From positions 1-50,335 of the forward strand of contig DARG01000017.1 of NCBI GenBank assembly GCA_002503215.1: a DNA stretch of 50,335 bases, written 5' to 3'. Each line of letters starts with the position of its first letter. Position 1 is the first letter of the stretch. The translations under genes and the position numbers were made by a program. The notes under the pieces are model-generated. The model searched no databases, was not told the DNA's origin, and was given only the letters and a program-made list of their open reading frames with translations. Positions 34,312 through 43,808 of this stretch are shown here, in pieces. The stretch is from Candidatus Parvarchaeota archaeon UBA446. Lineage in GTDB: Archaea; Nanobdellota; Nanobdellia; Parvarchaeales; Parvarchaeaceae.

Positions 34312-34511
34312 TAAATCAAGAGGATTATTTTTATGCCTTCTTCTCTGGTATTATATCATTTCTGGCGGGATTTTTGCTTGTATTTCTGATATACCCCGAA
34401 TACTTTCAGAATAAACCGTCAATTCTAGCTATAGGCATTGTTGTTACAATGGAAATAGTAATATTCTTCCTTCTATTTTTTCTAATGAGACATAAAAAAG
34501 CTAATATTTAA
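34308..34511 (+). CDS. Small membrane protein with two transmembrane helices
   Basis: This 67-residue protein starts at an ATGA overlap with the helicase-nuclease stop, so it is translated from the same message. It has two hydrophobic helices (about 8-28 and 38-60) with the loop YPEYFQNKPS between them, and a basic end MRHKKANI. I do not recognise it. Tight coupling to a DNA repair helicase is unusual for a membrane peptide but may simply reflect compact packing. Confidence 0.6.
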   Translation: MINQEDYFYAFFSGIISFLAGFLLVFLIYPEYFQNKPSILAIGIVVTMEIVIFFLLFFLMRHKKANI

Positions 34512-34512
34512 A

Positions 34513-35964
34513 TTATTTTAAATGATTATTTTTTATATATGTTCCGGCGTTCTCATTCCCTCTTGTAAGGGATAAAAGCGCTGCTATAACTAACATAGCT
34601 ATCAAAAATAAAAACGAAATGTGCATTCCGTTTATGAACCCTTTCTCAATTCCACCTATAAGCTTTGATGTTCCCACAAATATTTCAAATGCAAGATATC
34701 TTGGGATAGCTAAAGTGGCAGCTACTATAACTATTATGAAACTACCCATTATTCCCAGGCTTCCAAATAAACGTAATACCCCAGATGCCGTTCCAAATCT
34801 GCCTTCCTCACTGCTCTTCATTACAGCACTATTGTTAGCAGGCCAGAACATTGCGCCTCCTAAACCGGTTATAGCAGATCCCAAAAGAACAATGTAAATA
34901 GTGGAATTGACTTGAAGTAATAAATATACTGAAATACCCGCCATCATTATAACGAGACCGATAGTTGCTAGAAGTCTTGCTCCATATTTGTCTGAAAATC
35001 TGCCCATAAAAGGAGATAACACACCACTTAATACATATCCTGGTAAAAGCAATAGGGATGCATAAAATGGTGAGAAGCCTCTTACTCCTTGTAAATACAT
35101 TATAAGCATGAAAGCAACTCCCATAAAACCAAGTCCCTGAAACATTGACGCTAATACCGAATTTCTAAATATCTTATTTTTAAACATTGAAAACTTTATC
35201 ACTGGACTGGTAAACAGTTTCTCCCTGAAATAAAATGGAACTAGAACTAAAAATCCTATAAAAAGGGTAATTAAGTTTATTAAATTTAGTCCAACAGATG
35301 CTATTCTTACACCTGCATATAATATCATTGATACAGAAACCGCAAGTAAAATCATTCCAAGAATATCTAGACGCTGTCGTTCTCTTGCGTTATCACGCAC
35401 ATATTTCATTGCAAGAATAAAGAGTATTATACCTATTGGCACATTTATGAAAAATATGTACCTATACCCAATAAATGTAGTTATTATACCTCCTAAAACT
35501 ATACCAAGCATGGCTCCCAAGTTCCAACCCATACCAGTGAACCCATATGCCCTGCCTAGTTTTTCCCGCCTGAATGTATCTGCTATTATAGCACCACTAT
35601 TTGATGCCATCATTGCTCCTCCAATAGCCTGAAAAACCCTAAAAATTATAAGTGTTATAGCTGTAGGTGCTATACCACACATAAAGGAAAAAATTGTGAA
35701 CATTGCTATTCCGGAATTAAATATTCTAGACCTTCCGAAAATGTCCCCTATTCGGCCAAACTGTGTGGATGCTACCGCAGTAACTAGAAGATAAACCAAT
35801 ATAACCCATATTATGGTTGATAAATCTGAATGAAGTGCCTGCGTCATCGCTGGAAATGCAAGCAAAACTATTGTGGAGTCTATTGACGCCATTAAAATAC
35901 CGACTACTAATATCGTAAGTATGACCTTCTCTTTTAATTCGACATTGTTTTTAGATTTTACCAT
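34513..35964 (-). CDS. DHA2-family (14-helix) MFS drug exporter
   Basis: This 483-residue EmrB/QacA-type proton antiporter has motif A GRIGDIFGRSRIF after helix 2, motif D1-like DSTIVLLAFPAM in helix 1 and the antiporter motif C region GMGWNLGAMLGIVLGG in helix 5. Fourteen helices can be counted, consistent with DHA2 rather than DHA1. It converges on the small membrane gene with one base between the stops. No regulator is adjacent. Export of toxic organic compounds is the likely role. Confidence 0.88.
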   Translation of the reverse strand: MVKSKNNVELKEKVILTILVVGILMASIDSTIVLLAFPAMTQALHSDLSTIIWVILVYLLVTAVASTQFGRIGDIFGRSRIFNSGIAMFTIFSFMCGIAPTAITLIIFRVFQAIGGAMMASNSGAIIADTFRREKLGRAYGFTGMGWNLGAMLGIVLGGIITTFIGYRYIFFINVPIGIILFILAMKYVRDNARERQRLDILGMILLAVSVSMILYAGVRIASVGLNLINLITLFIGFLVLVPFYFREKLFTSPVIKFSMFKNKIFRNSVLASMFQGLGFMGVAFMLIMYLQGVRGFSPFYASLLLLPGYVLSGVLSPFMGRFSDKYGARLLATIGLVIMMAGISVYLLLQVNSTIYIVLLGSAITGLGGAMFWPANNSAVMKSSEEGRFGTASGVLRLFGSLGIMGSFIIVIVAATLAIPRYLAFEIFVGTSKLIGGIEKGFINGMHISFLFLIAMLVIAALLSLTRGNENAGTYIKNNHLK

Positions 35965-36008
35965 TTTAATAGTGGATAAATTTATAACTTATTGTCGTTT
36001 AAATATTT

Positions 36009-36473
36009 TTAATTTAGGATATTCCTTAAATTATCTATAGTCTGTTTTACTATATCATTTACTGCTTGTTCGATGGTTTCATTACCAAATAATTTTAACA
36101 TTTTTCCAAGTTCTATATTTGCCTTCCAGTTCACATTGGTATTATCAGATACGCTATTTATATCTAGATATATTAAAAGCGAGAATTTTAGACCGATAGT
36201 TGAACCAGTACCGGAAATTAATACATGCTTTTTTTCCTGTTTTTCCTGCATATTAGCCGAAAACTTAATGTTTAGATTTGACAGATAACTTGCTCCTATA
36301 AATTTAGAAGTGTATTTTTTTGCGTCGACTTTGAAATGCAGTTCAAAAGAATCACCAGTTACTTCTGTAGAAATTACATTTGGCAGACATTTTGAGAATT
36401 TATTTGGGTCAGAAATTATACCCCAAACTTTATCAATATTTGAATTAACTTCAAAATTTCCAGTCATTTCCAT
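36009..36473 (-). CDS. CoxG-like SRPBCC-domain protein
   Basis: This 154-residue START/SRPBCC protein of the CoxG type opens with MEMTGNFEVNSNIDKVWGIISDP, the family signature, and has KCLPNVIS where CoxG proteins have the ciPG motif. CoxG proteins bind membranes or small hydrophobic ligands and aid molybdenum hydroxylases, but no such enzyme is in the window. Here the gene follows the FAD-dependent dehydrogenase by a single base, so the pair is co-translated. It may recruit that enzyme to the membrane. Confidence 0.78.
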   Translation of the reverse strand: MEMTGNFEVNSNIDKVWGIISDPNKFSKCLPNVISTEVTGDSFELHFKVDAKKYTSKFIGASYLSNLNIKFSANMQEKQEKKHVLISGTGSTIGLKFSLLIYLDINSVSDNTNVNWKANIELGKMLKLFGNETIEQAVNDIVKQTIDNLRNILN

Positions 36474-36474
36474 A

Positions 36475-37776
36475 TTAGTTAAAAAGCATCCTTGAATATA
36501 AAAAATCCTTTACTCCAGAATACATGTCAGAATAAGTTCTTCCTGAAGACTCATTTATTATTTCAATTAAAAGACCTTTATCTATAGAAAGCGATTTAGC
36601 CATTTCATCAACTGTTTCTGCCGTTATTGAAGGCCAATACAATTTTATATTTTCAGTATTAGATTTTGTGTTCATATTAAATTTATCATTTACAAAATCT
36701 ACTATATTCTTTGCCATTATCCTGGATGTACTGAGTTTACCTCCAACTATACTTATTATTCCATTTATGTTGTCAGTCTTACTATGATCAAATATTCTGA
36801 AATCCCTACTAGCCTTCCTAGAATCTTCATTCTCCGTTGCTACCAAAGGTCTTACACCTGCGTAGTATCTTTGCACGGGGTAAGTGGCTAAGGCAGGAAT
36901 CATCTCACTTCCAGCTTTCTGAAGAAAACTTATATCATCTCTATCTATATCAAATTTATCCGGATCATCAACAATAAATGCAGTAGTACCTATTATTGAA
37001 TCATTAAAAAAAGGAACCACTATATCTCCATCAGATGGTTCTCTTAATCTGTTTATAATACGTTTTGTAAACCTACGATTTATAACGGCCATAGTACCTG
37101 CTGAAAGTATCATTTCTATACTTGTTATTCCAAGCTTGTTGTTTATTAAATTTGATGCCCAAGCTCCACTCGAATTTATTACTAAATCTGCAGCAATGTC
37201 TTTAATTTCTCCATTTTGGCTTTTTACTCTTACACCTTTAACGGTATTACCCTCTTTTATAAAGTCCACTACCTCTGTATTCAGATAGACTTTTGCAGAT
37301 TCTCTCTTTGCGGTTAATAGAAGGCTAGTTATAAATCTAAAAGAATTAATTGTCTTATCTGGTACGAGGTAAGCTGCTTTTATTTTCTTATTTAAAAAAG
37401 GTTCTTCATCTAATATTTTATTTGGTTCTATATTTTCTATAGGTATTCCTGCGGATTTGCAACCATTTTCAAATTTTTCCTGAAATGATAAATCTTCATC
37501 ATTTAAAGCTACAAATAAACCTTCTGTATTCTCTATGCAAAATGGAGCTATATCAGATATGACTTTATTATCGAGTATACTCTCTTTTGCCGCTGCTGTA
37601 TCTGTCATCGCATATCTCGCTCCACTGTGAAGCATACCATGAAATTTTCCACTTGTTCCTCCTATAATATTGCCTCTCTCTATTACAGTAACGTCAAAAC
37701 CTCTGCTTGCCAGATCATGAGTTATAAAAGAACCCGTAGAACCTGCACCTATTACGACTATTTTTGTAGATGACAT
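36475..37776 (-). CDS. FAD-dependent glycerol-3-phosphate dehydrogenase-like oxidoreductase
   Basis: This 433-residue flavoprotein of the DAO/GlpA family opens with the dinucleotide-binding motif VIGAGSTGSFITHDLASRG (6-24) and VTVIERG. The GlpA-type segment GGTSGKFHGMLHSGARYA follows. It probably oxidises sn-glycerol-3-phosphate to dihydroxyacetone phosphate, passing electrons to the quinone pool. The cysteine-rich [2Fe-2S] domain at the end of bacterial GlpA is absent, and no GlpB or GlpC genes are adjacent. Its downstream partner is a CoxG-like protein. Other 2-hydroxyacid or amino-acid oxidases of the fold cannot be ruled out. Confidence 0.78.
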   Translation of the reverse strand: MSSTKIVVIGAGSTGSFITHDLASRGFDVTVIERGNIIGGTSGKFHGMLHSGARYAMTDTAAAKESILDNKVISDIAPFCIENTEGLFVALNDEDLSFQEKFENGCKSAGIPIENIEPNKILDEEPFLNKKIKAAYLVPDKTINSFRFITSLLLTAKRESAKVYLNTEVVDFIKEGNTVKGVRVKSQNGEIKDIAADLVINSSGAWASNLINNKLGITSIEMILSAGTMAVINRRFTKRIINRLREPSDGDIVVPFFNDSIIGTTAFIVDDPDKFDIDRDDISFLQKAGSEMIPALATYPVQRYYAGVRPLVATENEDSRKASRDFRIFDHSKTDNINGIISIVGGKLSTSRIMAKNIVDFVNDKFNMNTKSNTENIKLYWPSITAETVDEMAKSLSIDKGLLIEIINESSGRTYSDMYSGVKDFLYSRMLFN

Positions 37777-37874
37777 TTTAATCTAAAGCAACACTTAGTT
37801 AAATACATATTATATAGAAAGCCAACATTAAATACTGATATAAAATGAGAAAAAACTAATAATATAAAAAATAA

Positions 37875-38618
37875 TTAAACTATTATACCTCGTAAATATT
37901 TAATTTTTCCAAAATTTAAATTCTCTCCTTCAGATATACATATTGCATTTAGTTCGTTTACATCACAAAATTCTCTAAGAAATGGTGATAACAAATCCTT
38001 TTTTTCCGTATCATTTATATCTGTACCTGTAGCAAATATACTTGCAGCTGGTATAACTAATATCTTCTTTTTATTATATGTTTCCCCCCACAAAAATGAC
38101 TTCAATTTCTGTTTTGAACCATTTTGCCTGTATATAACTATACTAGGGTGTTCATGCCCTATTATGTAAGTATCAGCCTCGATTAAAGGTAATTCGTCTC
38201 CGTGTGAAATATAAAAATTGTCTTCTTCGATATATTCCTTAATTATATCTATATCATACATATTTTTTATTCTGTCCAAATAATTATCATGGTTTCCTTT
38301 TATCATAGAAATTTTTAAATTTCTGGAACTGCAAAATTCTATTAATTCTAAGATTTCACGTTTTTCATAGTATTCCAAATCAGAAAAAGTATTTTTTAAA
38401 TCACCGGTTATTATAAGCCTTTTTGCACTTGTATGCATTACACCGTATTCGATCATGTCTTTTATAAATGATAGATTTCTTGAAGGTATAAGTGTACCAG
38501 AGGAGGACATCTGTCCTTCATAACCTAAATGAGTATCAGATATTATCAAAGCCGATAGCGGCTTCAGATACACCATTGGTATACCTTCTAAGAGTTCTAT
38601 TGATTCATTTATTATCAT
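37875..38618 (-). CDS. Lhr-associated metallophosphoesterase
   Basis: This 247-residue calcineurin-like phosphoesterase carries all metal motifs: DTHLG (28-32), ITGDLK, KGNHDN, YISHGDELP and IGHEHPS. It starts inside the last 14 bases of the lhr gene, with AAGGAG at 38624-38629 as its ribosome-binding site. Genes of this family accompany Lhr helicases in many bacteria and archaea, where they probably act on nucleic acid ends or cyclic phosphates during repair. The pairing supports a joint DNA or RNA repair role. Confidence 0.88.
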   Translation of the reverse strand: MIINESIELLEGIPMVYLKPLSALIISDTHLGYEGQMSSSGTLIPSRNLSFIKDMIEYGVMHTSAKRLIITGDLKNTFSDLEYYEKREILELIEFCSSRNLKISMIKGNHDNYLDRIKNMYDIDIIKEYIEEDNFYISHGDELPLIEADTYIIGHEHPSIVIYRQNGSKQKLKSFLWGETYNKKKILVIPAASIFATGTDINDTEKKDLLSPFLREFCDVNELNAICISEGENLNFGKIKYLRGIIV

Positions 38619-41244
38619 CTTTTCTCCTTTCTATTTTTTCCATAACTAACTTGTGAAGTTTTCTTATATACTCTTTTTTATTCTTTGTAGCTACTACATC
38701 AAGTTCTCCCATCGTAACCAAACTGTGGGAAAAAGGAGATGGAACATTTGTTTCTATTATTTTATATTTTATTTTACTGTTTTTTATTTTGTTTAGTATT
38801 TCAGACGCATGTAATATGTCCATAACATCGTTCTCTATCTCTCTATAAGCCTCTTTTAATATGGGAAAATTCTCATCCATATCCATTATTATTCTTAGAA
38901 GAGCCTGTGCATTTATCTGCTGCCTTTCTACTCTTATTCTATGTCCTTTATACTTTCTTAATATCATTAGCCCTCTGGCTGCAGCATGCCTAAAACGTCT
39001 ACGAAGTATTTCTGTTCTCTTTATATTTTCATCTATAACTCTTTTTAAGTCTAAATTTATGGCTTCAGTTATTATACTTTTTATTTCATTATCTGAAAAT
39101 TCCTTACTTAATGTAATACCAAAACCGTTATCATTTATTACCAAACCAACTTCTTCATTAATCCTGTCACTAAATATAAATGCAAAAAGCCTAGAAAGGG
39201 CATCATTCACTCTTCTTCCAAAAAGAGAATGAAATATGATGTATTTTCTATCATTGTATATAGTTTTTTCTATAAGTATCATATTATTCGAAGGAACAAA
39301 ACCAGCAAAGTATTTTTGTTCCATTATATATTCATATAAAGACGCTTTAGAATTTTCATCAATTGGAAATTCCGAAAGGTATTTCTTAACAGGTAGTGGA
39401 ATTTCTTTTATACTCTTACGATATAAAAAACTACCTTTATTTTTTTCATTTAATATAGAGGAGAACTTTTTTCTAAATGCACCTATATCCAAAGCTAGTT
39501 CATAACTTAATGGCAATTGCTCTGAAAACCACGGAGGTATGTTTGGTTTAAGGCCATTTGCTGGAAGCACATAACAATCGGCGGCGCTAGCTCTCTGAAA
39601 TTTGTATACTTTACCTCCAAGAACGAATACGTCTCCTTTTTTTAATTTCTCTAGAAATTCCTCCTCTATGTTTCCTATTTTTCTTTTACTACCTAACAAA
39701 TAAACATTTATAGCTACTTCGTCCGGTATAGTACCAATATTTGTATAATATATTAATCTTGTAAGCCTGCCTCTTTTACCAAATTTTTGGGTATCATTAT
39801 CAAACCAAATCTTCCCATAAACTGATCTTTCACGTAATGGAACATATTCTCCGGCAAGGTATTTTATAAGTGCTATAAAATCTTTTTTATCTAGGTTTCT
39901 GAATGGATAAGCCTTCTTTACCATCTTATAGGCTAGATCTAAATCCCATATCTTATTTAACGCCATACCTACAATATGCTGTGCTAAAACATCTAGAGGA
40001 GCATCTGGCATAGTAAATGCATCTAGTTTTCTTCTTAAACCATCATATAACATGACTGTACACTCTACTAAATCATCCCTATTATTTACTATAATCTCCC
40101 CTTTTGCTATATCTTTAAAGCTGTGTCCACTTCTTCCTATTCTCTGAAGGGAACGTGTTATGCTTTTTGGAGAGTTTATCTGTATAACATTATCTATGCT
40201 TCCGATATCAATGCCTAGCTCAAGGCTTGTTGAGGATACAACACATTTCAAAGAACCTTTTTTTAGATTTTCTTCAACTTCAAACCTTTCTTCTCTAGAT
40301 AATGAACCATGGTGAGCAGATATTTCATAATCTTTGTAACCAAATCGTGTCTTAAGATTGGATACTAAACGTTCTGTACCACTTCTGGTATTGGTAAATA
40401 TAAGTGTGGTTCTGTTCTTTTTTATAGTGTTATTTATCATTTTATACATGCTGTTATCCAATTTACGTTCATCGGTATATATCAAATCGTTGGATGGTGA
40501 GAAGACCTCTGCATTTATTTTTTTACTCCATGACGCGTCTACGGCTACACAATCCCTATCTGTACCTACTAAAAAATTAGCCGCTTTATCTAATGGGTAA
40601 ATTGTAGCACTTAGGCCTATCCTGATAAAATCATGTCCTACTGAATCTACAAGTCTTTCAAGTGAGATAGCTAAATGAGACCCTCTTTTACTGTTTGCTA
40701 TCTCATGCAATTCATCTACGATTACATATTTAAGGTTTTTAAATTTTTGTATAAATTTTGGGGAGTTTAGCATTATAGCTAGTGACTCTGGTGTTGTTAC
40801 AAATATATTTGGAGGATGAACAAATTGCTTTCTTCTATCACTCTGAGGTGTATCTCCAGTTCTTACGCCAATTGTTATCTTCTTCTTGTCAATCAAATCT
40901 TCTATAGAGTATAAATCATTTATGGGAGAGATCAGATTTTTATATATGTCGTTGTTAAGTGCTCTCAATGGAGATATATATAGACAGTATATCTCTTCCT
41001 TTAATTCTCCAGAATCTGCAAGGTTTAGGAGGTTACTTATTATAGGTATAAAAGCCGATAGAGTCTTACCACTTCCAGTAGGTGCAGTTATAAGGACATT
41101 TTTCCCAGAGTTTATCAATTTAAAAGAGAATTTTTGTGGAGGAGTAACCTCTTTGAACCTGGATACGAACCATTTTCTAATAATTGGATTTAAAGCCATT
41201 AGACTTTTATCATCAGAAAAAGGTTTATTTAAGACCTTTATCAT
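38605..41244 (-). CDS. lhr: Lhr-like ATP-dependent helicase
   Basis: This 879-residue superfamily 2 DNA/RNA helicase of the Lhr-core type acts in replication-coupled repair in archaea. Walker A is APTGSGKT (54-61), motif II is VDELHEIANSKRG, motif III is SATIYP and motif VI is SLQRIGRSGHS. A winged-helix and the Lhr-specific DUF4145-like C-terminal region follow, with VLGGKVYKFQRASAADCYV and LRRRFRHAAARGLMILRKYKG, as in archaeal Lhr. Length agrees with Lhr-core proteins without the bacterial C-terminal extension. It overlaps the metallophosphoesterase gene downstream. Confidence 0.92.
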   Translation of the reverse strand: MIKVLNKPFSDDKSLMALNPIIRKWFVSRFKEVTPPQKFSFKLINSGKNVLITAPTGSGKTLSAFIPIISNLLNLADSGELKEEIYCLYISPLRALNNDIYKNLISPINDLYSIEDLIDKKKITIGVRTGDTPQSDRRKQFVHPPNIFVTTPESLAIMLNSPKFIQKFKNLKYVIVDELHEIANSKRGSHLAISLERLVDSVGHDFIRIGLSATIYPLDKAANFLVGTDRDCVAVDASWSKKINAEVFSPSNDLIYTDERKLDNSMYKMINNTIKKNRTTLIFTNTRSGTERLVSNLKTRFGYKDYEISAHHGSLSREERFEVEENLKKGSLKCVVSSTSLELGIDIGSIDNVIQINSPKSITRSLQRIGRSGHSFKDIAKGEIIVNNRDDLVECTVMLYDGLRRKLDAFTMPDAPLDVLAQHIVGMALNKIWDLDLAYKMVKKAYPFRNLDKKDFIALIKYLAGEYVPLRERSVYGKIWFDNDTQKFGKRGRLTRLIYYTNIGTIPDEVAINVYLLGSKRKIGNIEEEFLEKLKKGDVFVLGGKVYKFQRASAADCYVLPANGLKPNIPPWFSEQLPLSYELALDIGAFRKKFSSILNEKNKGSFLYRKSIKEIPLPVKKYLSEFPIDENSKASLYEYIMEQKYFAGFVPSNNMILIEKTIYNDRKYIIFHSLFGRRVNDALSRLFAFIFSDRINEEVGLVINDNGFGITLSKEFSDNEIKSIITEAINLDLKRVIDENIKRTEILRRRFRHAAARGLMILRKYKGHRIRVERQQINAQALLRIIMDMDENFPILKEAYREIENDVMDILHASEILNKIKNSKIKYKIIETNVPSPFSHSLVTMGELDVVATKNKKEYIRKLHKLVMEKIERRKDDNK

Positions 41245-41274
41245 TGCTTTAATATTATTTTTTAGTATTTAATT

Positions 41275-42015
41275 TTATTTCTTTTTTATTGATTTAAATA
41301 TTATAGTCGGACCTAAACGATTCACAAGTGCCATTCTATAACCTACTCCCCAGATCTTATCGGGTTTTTCTATAGGTTCTAACACATTTTCAAGCGAAAA
41401 ACCGGATGACACTAGAAAATTTATAATAGTGGATAATTTTCTATGAAAGTATATATACTCTCCAGTATCACTCTTATCCTTCTTTAAACCTTCTAAAGAG
41501 TATTTTTCAGTAAGTTTCAGATTATTTGGGTTAATTGACAGATAAAATGGGTGTTCTAGACTAAATATGAACAACCCGTTTGCATTTAATAAATTATTGA
41601 CATCAGCAAAAAGCTTTTTAAGGTTGTAGCAGTACTGTAGGGCCATAACCGAGATAACTATATCGAATTTTGTTTTTAAAAGCTTTTTAATAGATGAAAA
41701 GGGCATTATTACAAAATTTACATTCACACCTTCTGATTTTGCATTTTTTATTGCTTTTGCAATTTGTTTCTCAGATATATCTATTCCAGTACATACCCCT
41801 CCTTCTTTTGCGAGTGCTATAGATACTTGCCCAGCTCCACAGCCTAGTTCTAGTATTCTCTTTTTCTTTATATCTCCGAGTAAATGTAGTTTTTTCTCGC
41901 TAGATCCAAATGGGCCATAGTGTACGTCATCCATTTTATCTTTGGAAATCTCTATCTGGTAATATTCAGAAGCCAAGTTCCACCATTTTTTAATTTCTTT
42001 TTCCGGATTTTTCAT
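41275..42015 (-). CDS. Class I SAM-dependent methyltransferase
   Basis: This 246-residue methyltransferase has motif I ILELGCGAGQVSIALAKEGG, followed by TGIDISEKQIAKAIKNA and motif IV FDIVISVMALQYCYNL. The opening EIKKWWNLASEYYQIEISKD and the late FSLEHPFYLSI match the small-molecule methyltransferase branch (UbiE/Methyltransf_25-like). It lies 30 bases upstream of the lhr start in the same direction, so it may share a message. The substrate is unknown. Confidence 0.85.
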   Translation of the reverse strand: MKNPEKEIKKWWNLASEYYQIEISKDKMDDVHYGPFGSSEKKLHLLGDIKKKRILELGCGAGQVSIALAKEGGVCTGIDISEKQIAKAIKNAKSEGVNVNFVIMPFSSIKKLLKTKFDIVISVMALQYCYNLKKLFADVNNLLNANGLFIFSLEHPFYLSINPNNLKLTEKYSLEGLKKDKSDTGEYIYFHRKLSTIINFLVSSGFSLENVLEPIEKPDKIWGVGYRMALVNRLGPTIIFKSIKKK

Positions 42016-42120
42016 ATATTTTTAAGTAACTTTAATAATTAAGTCATTTATAGCTAAATAAACATGGAATTATATAGAGGAGTCTATTTATATCATAATA
42101 CGATATAGAGATAATATAAT

Positions 42121-43425
42121 ATGTTTGATTCAATGAATATAAAGAAAGAGATTGTTGATTCCCTTAATGCAATGGGTTTTAAAGAGCCTACAGAAGTTCA
42201 GAAACAGGCTATCCCACCAGGATTAGAAGGTAGAGATGTTATTGTAAAATCCAAAACCGGTAGTGGTAAAACAGCTGCATTTCTCATACCTATAATAAAT
42301 AACTTGAAAAAATCACATTACCCCTCGGCTATGGTAATAGTTCCAACTAGAGAACTTGCAATGCAGGTTACAGATGTGGCTAAACAGATAGGACATAACA
42401 TTGGTATAAGGACATTTACAGTATATGGCGGTGCATCGATAAATATACAAATAGAAGCTATAAGAGCAGGTGTAAATATAATAGTAGGAACACCTGGCAG
42501 AGTAATAGACCTTATTAAAAGAGGAGAACTTCCCACAGACCAAATAAAATTCCTTGTTTTAGATGAATTCGATATAATGTTAGATATGGGCTTTATTGAT
42601 GATGTAAAATATATATTATCAAAAATACCCCAAGAAAAACAAACTATGTTCTTTTCTGCTACTATACCCAGTGAAATAAGAGCGGTCACTAACAAATACA
42701 CAAAAAATCCTATAATCATAAATATAGATTCTAAAGAGGTTACTGTGGACACTATAGAACATTATTATTCTATTGCTAGAGTAGCGGATAAATTTCTTAC
42801 CTTACTCGCCTATATAGATACTAAGAAACCTAAAAAATCTATAGTTTTCTGCAGAACCCAGATAAACGCGGAGAGAATACATACAATACTTAGAAAAGTG
42901 GGTATACCTGCTGTATTAATGCATGGTGGACTAAGTCAGAGCAGAAGAGAACATTCCTTGAGTCTTTTTAAGAGTGGAACAGAAATGCTTATAGCTACGA
43001 ATGTTGCATCTAGAGGCTTAGATATTGATAATGTATCAGATATAATAAATTTTGACGCAGAAGAAGATCCAAAAGCTTATGTACATAGAGTTGGAAGAAC
43101 AGCAAGAATGGGAAAAAGCGGAAGAGCTTTTACAATATTAACACCAAGAGAAAGATACTTAGTATATGACATAGAGTCTTATGCTAAAATAAAAATGAAC
43201 TTGCTTGAATTTGATTTATCTTCTTATAAAGAAAAAATGAAAGGAATATCAGAACAGACAAATGATTTTGGAGATATGGCAATGCGGAGAAATAGTGGTT
43301 TTGGAGGGGATAGACGAAATAGTGATAAAAGGCCATTTAATAGAAGATTCGGGAATAATGGGAATAGAAATTTTCATCATTCTAAAAGAAGAGAGTTTGG
43401 AAATAAGTACTCCAACCAGGATTAA
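42121..43425 (+). CDS. DEAD-box RNA helicase with an RG/N-rich tail
   Basis: This 434-residue ATP-dependent RNA helicase probably acts in ribosome assembly or cold and stress RNA remodelling. The Q-motif region FKEPTEVQKQAIP, Walker A SKTGSGKT, PTREL, motif II DEFD (rather than DEAD), SAT and HRVGRTARMGKSG are visible. The C-terminal 45 residues are rich in R, G, N and F (RRNSGFGGDRRN, NRRFGNNGNRNF), a flexible RNA-binding tail. A second ATG four codons in is a possible start. AT-rich promoter sequence lies directly upstream. Confidence 0.9.
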   Translation: MFDSMNIKKEIVDSLNAMGFKEPTEVQKQAIPPGLEGRDVIVKSKTGSGKTAAFLIPIINNLKKSHYPSAMVIVPTRELAMQVTDVAKQIGHNIGIRTFTVYGGASINIQIEAIRAGVNIIVGTPGRVIDLIKRGELPTDQIKFLVLDEFDIMLDMGFIDDVKYILSKIPQEKQTMFFSATIPSEIRAVTNKYTKNPIIINIDSKEVTVDTIEHYYSIARVADKFLTLLAYIDTKKPKKSIVFCRTQINAERIHTILRKVGIPAVLMHGGLSQSRREHSLSLFKSGTEMLIATNVASRGLDIDNVSDIINFDAEEDPKAYVHRVGRTARMGKSGRAFTILTPRERYLVYDIESYAKIKMNLLEFDLSSYKEKMKGISEQTNDFGDMAMRRNSGFGGDRRNSDKRPFNRRFGNNGNRNFHHSKRREFGNKYSNQD

Positions 43426-43808
43426 CGTTTGTTTTTAAGAAACCTTATATAACTTAAAAATCGACTTGGATGGTCTATACTTGTAAAAGCAACGAAGAAA
43501 CAAGCCAGACTAATAATTGCTACAGTACCACTAACTTCCCATATAATTAAAGGATTAAAGAAAAATACGGCTATAAATGATGCTATGAATCCTATTGACA
43601 GAGAAACAGCCGATATCACTATAAATATAAAAGCAAACACATATCTAATTGGGTTATTTAACATATAACTTCCAAAGAATTTATTTGCTTCAGTTTTAGA
43701 GCCATATTTATATGCTGTTATTATAAAATAAATAAAACCTATAGTAGAAACAAATATAACGACCCCTGATATTATTCCTACTAAACCTAAGATTTCATTT
43801 AATATCAT
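43422..43808 (-). CDS. Membrane protein with about three helices
   Basis: This 128-residue protein of unknown function has hydrophobic helices at about 8-32, 52-75 and 84-108, a short cytoplasmic loop with YKYGSKTEANKFFGSY, and a basic C-terminus (RFLSYIRFLKNKR). Its ATG overlaps the stop of the next upstream gene (ATGA), so the two membrane proteins are made from one message. Its own stop overlaps the end of the DEAD-box gene by four bases. Confidence 0.6.
   Translation of the reverse strand: MILNEILGLVGIISGVVIFVSTIGFIYFIITAYKYGSKTEANKFFGSYMLNNPIRYVFAFIFIVISAVSLSIGFIASFIAVFFFNPLIIWEVSGTVAIISLACFFVAFTSIDHPSRFLSYIRFLKNKR

Noticed and set aside
42089..42107. Inverted repeat TATATC-N7-GATATA before the DEAD-box gene
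   Set aside because: The arms consist of TATA-like sequence at the promoter position. In AT-rich DNA such symmetry is expected without an operator.
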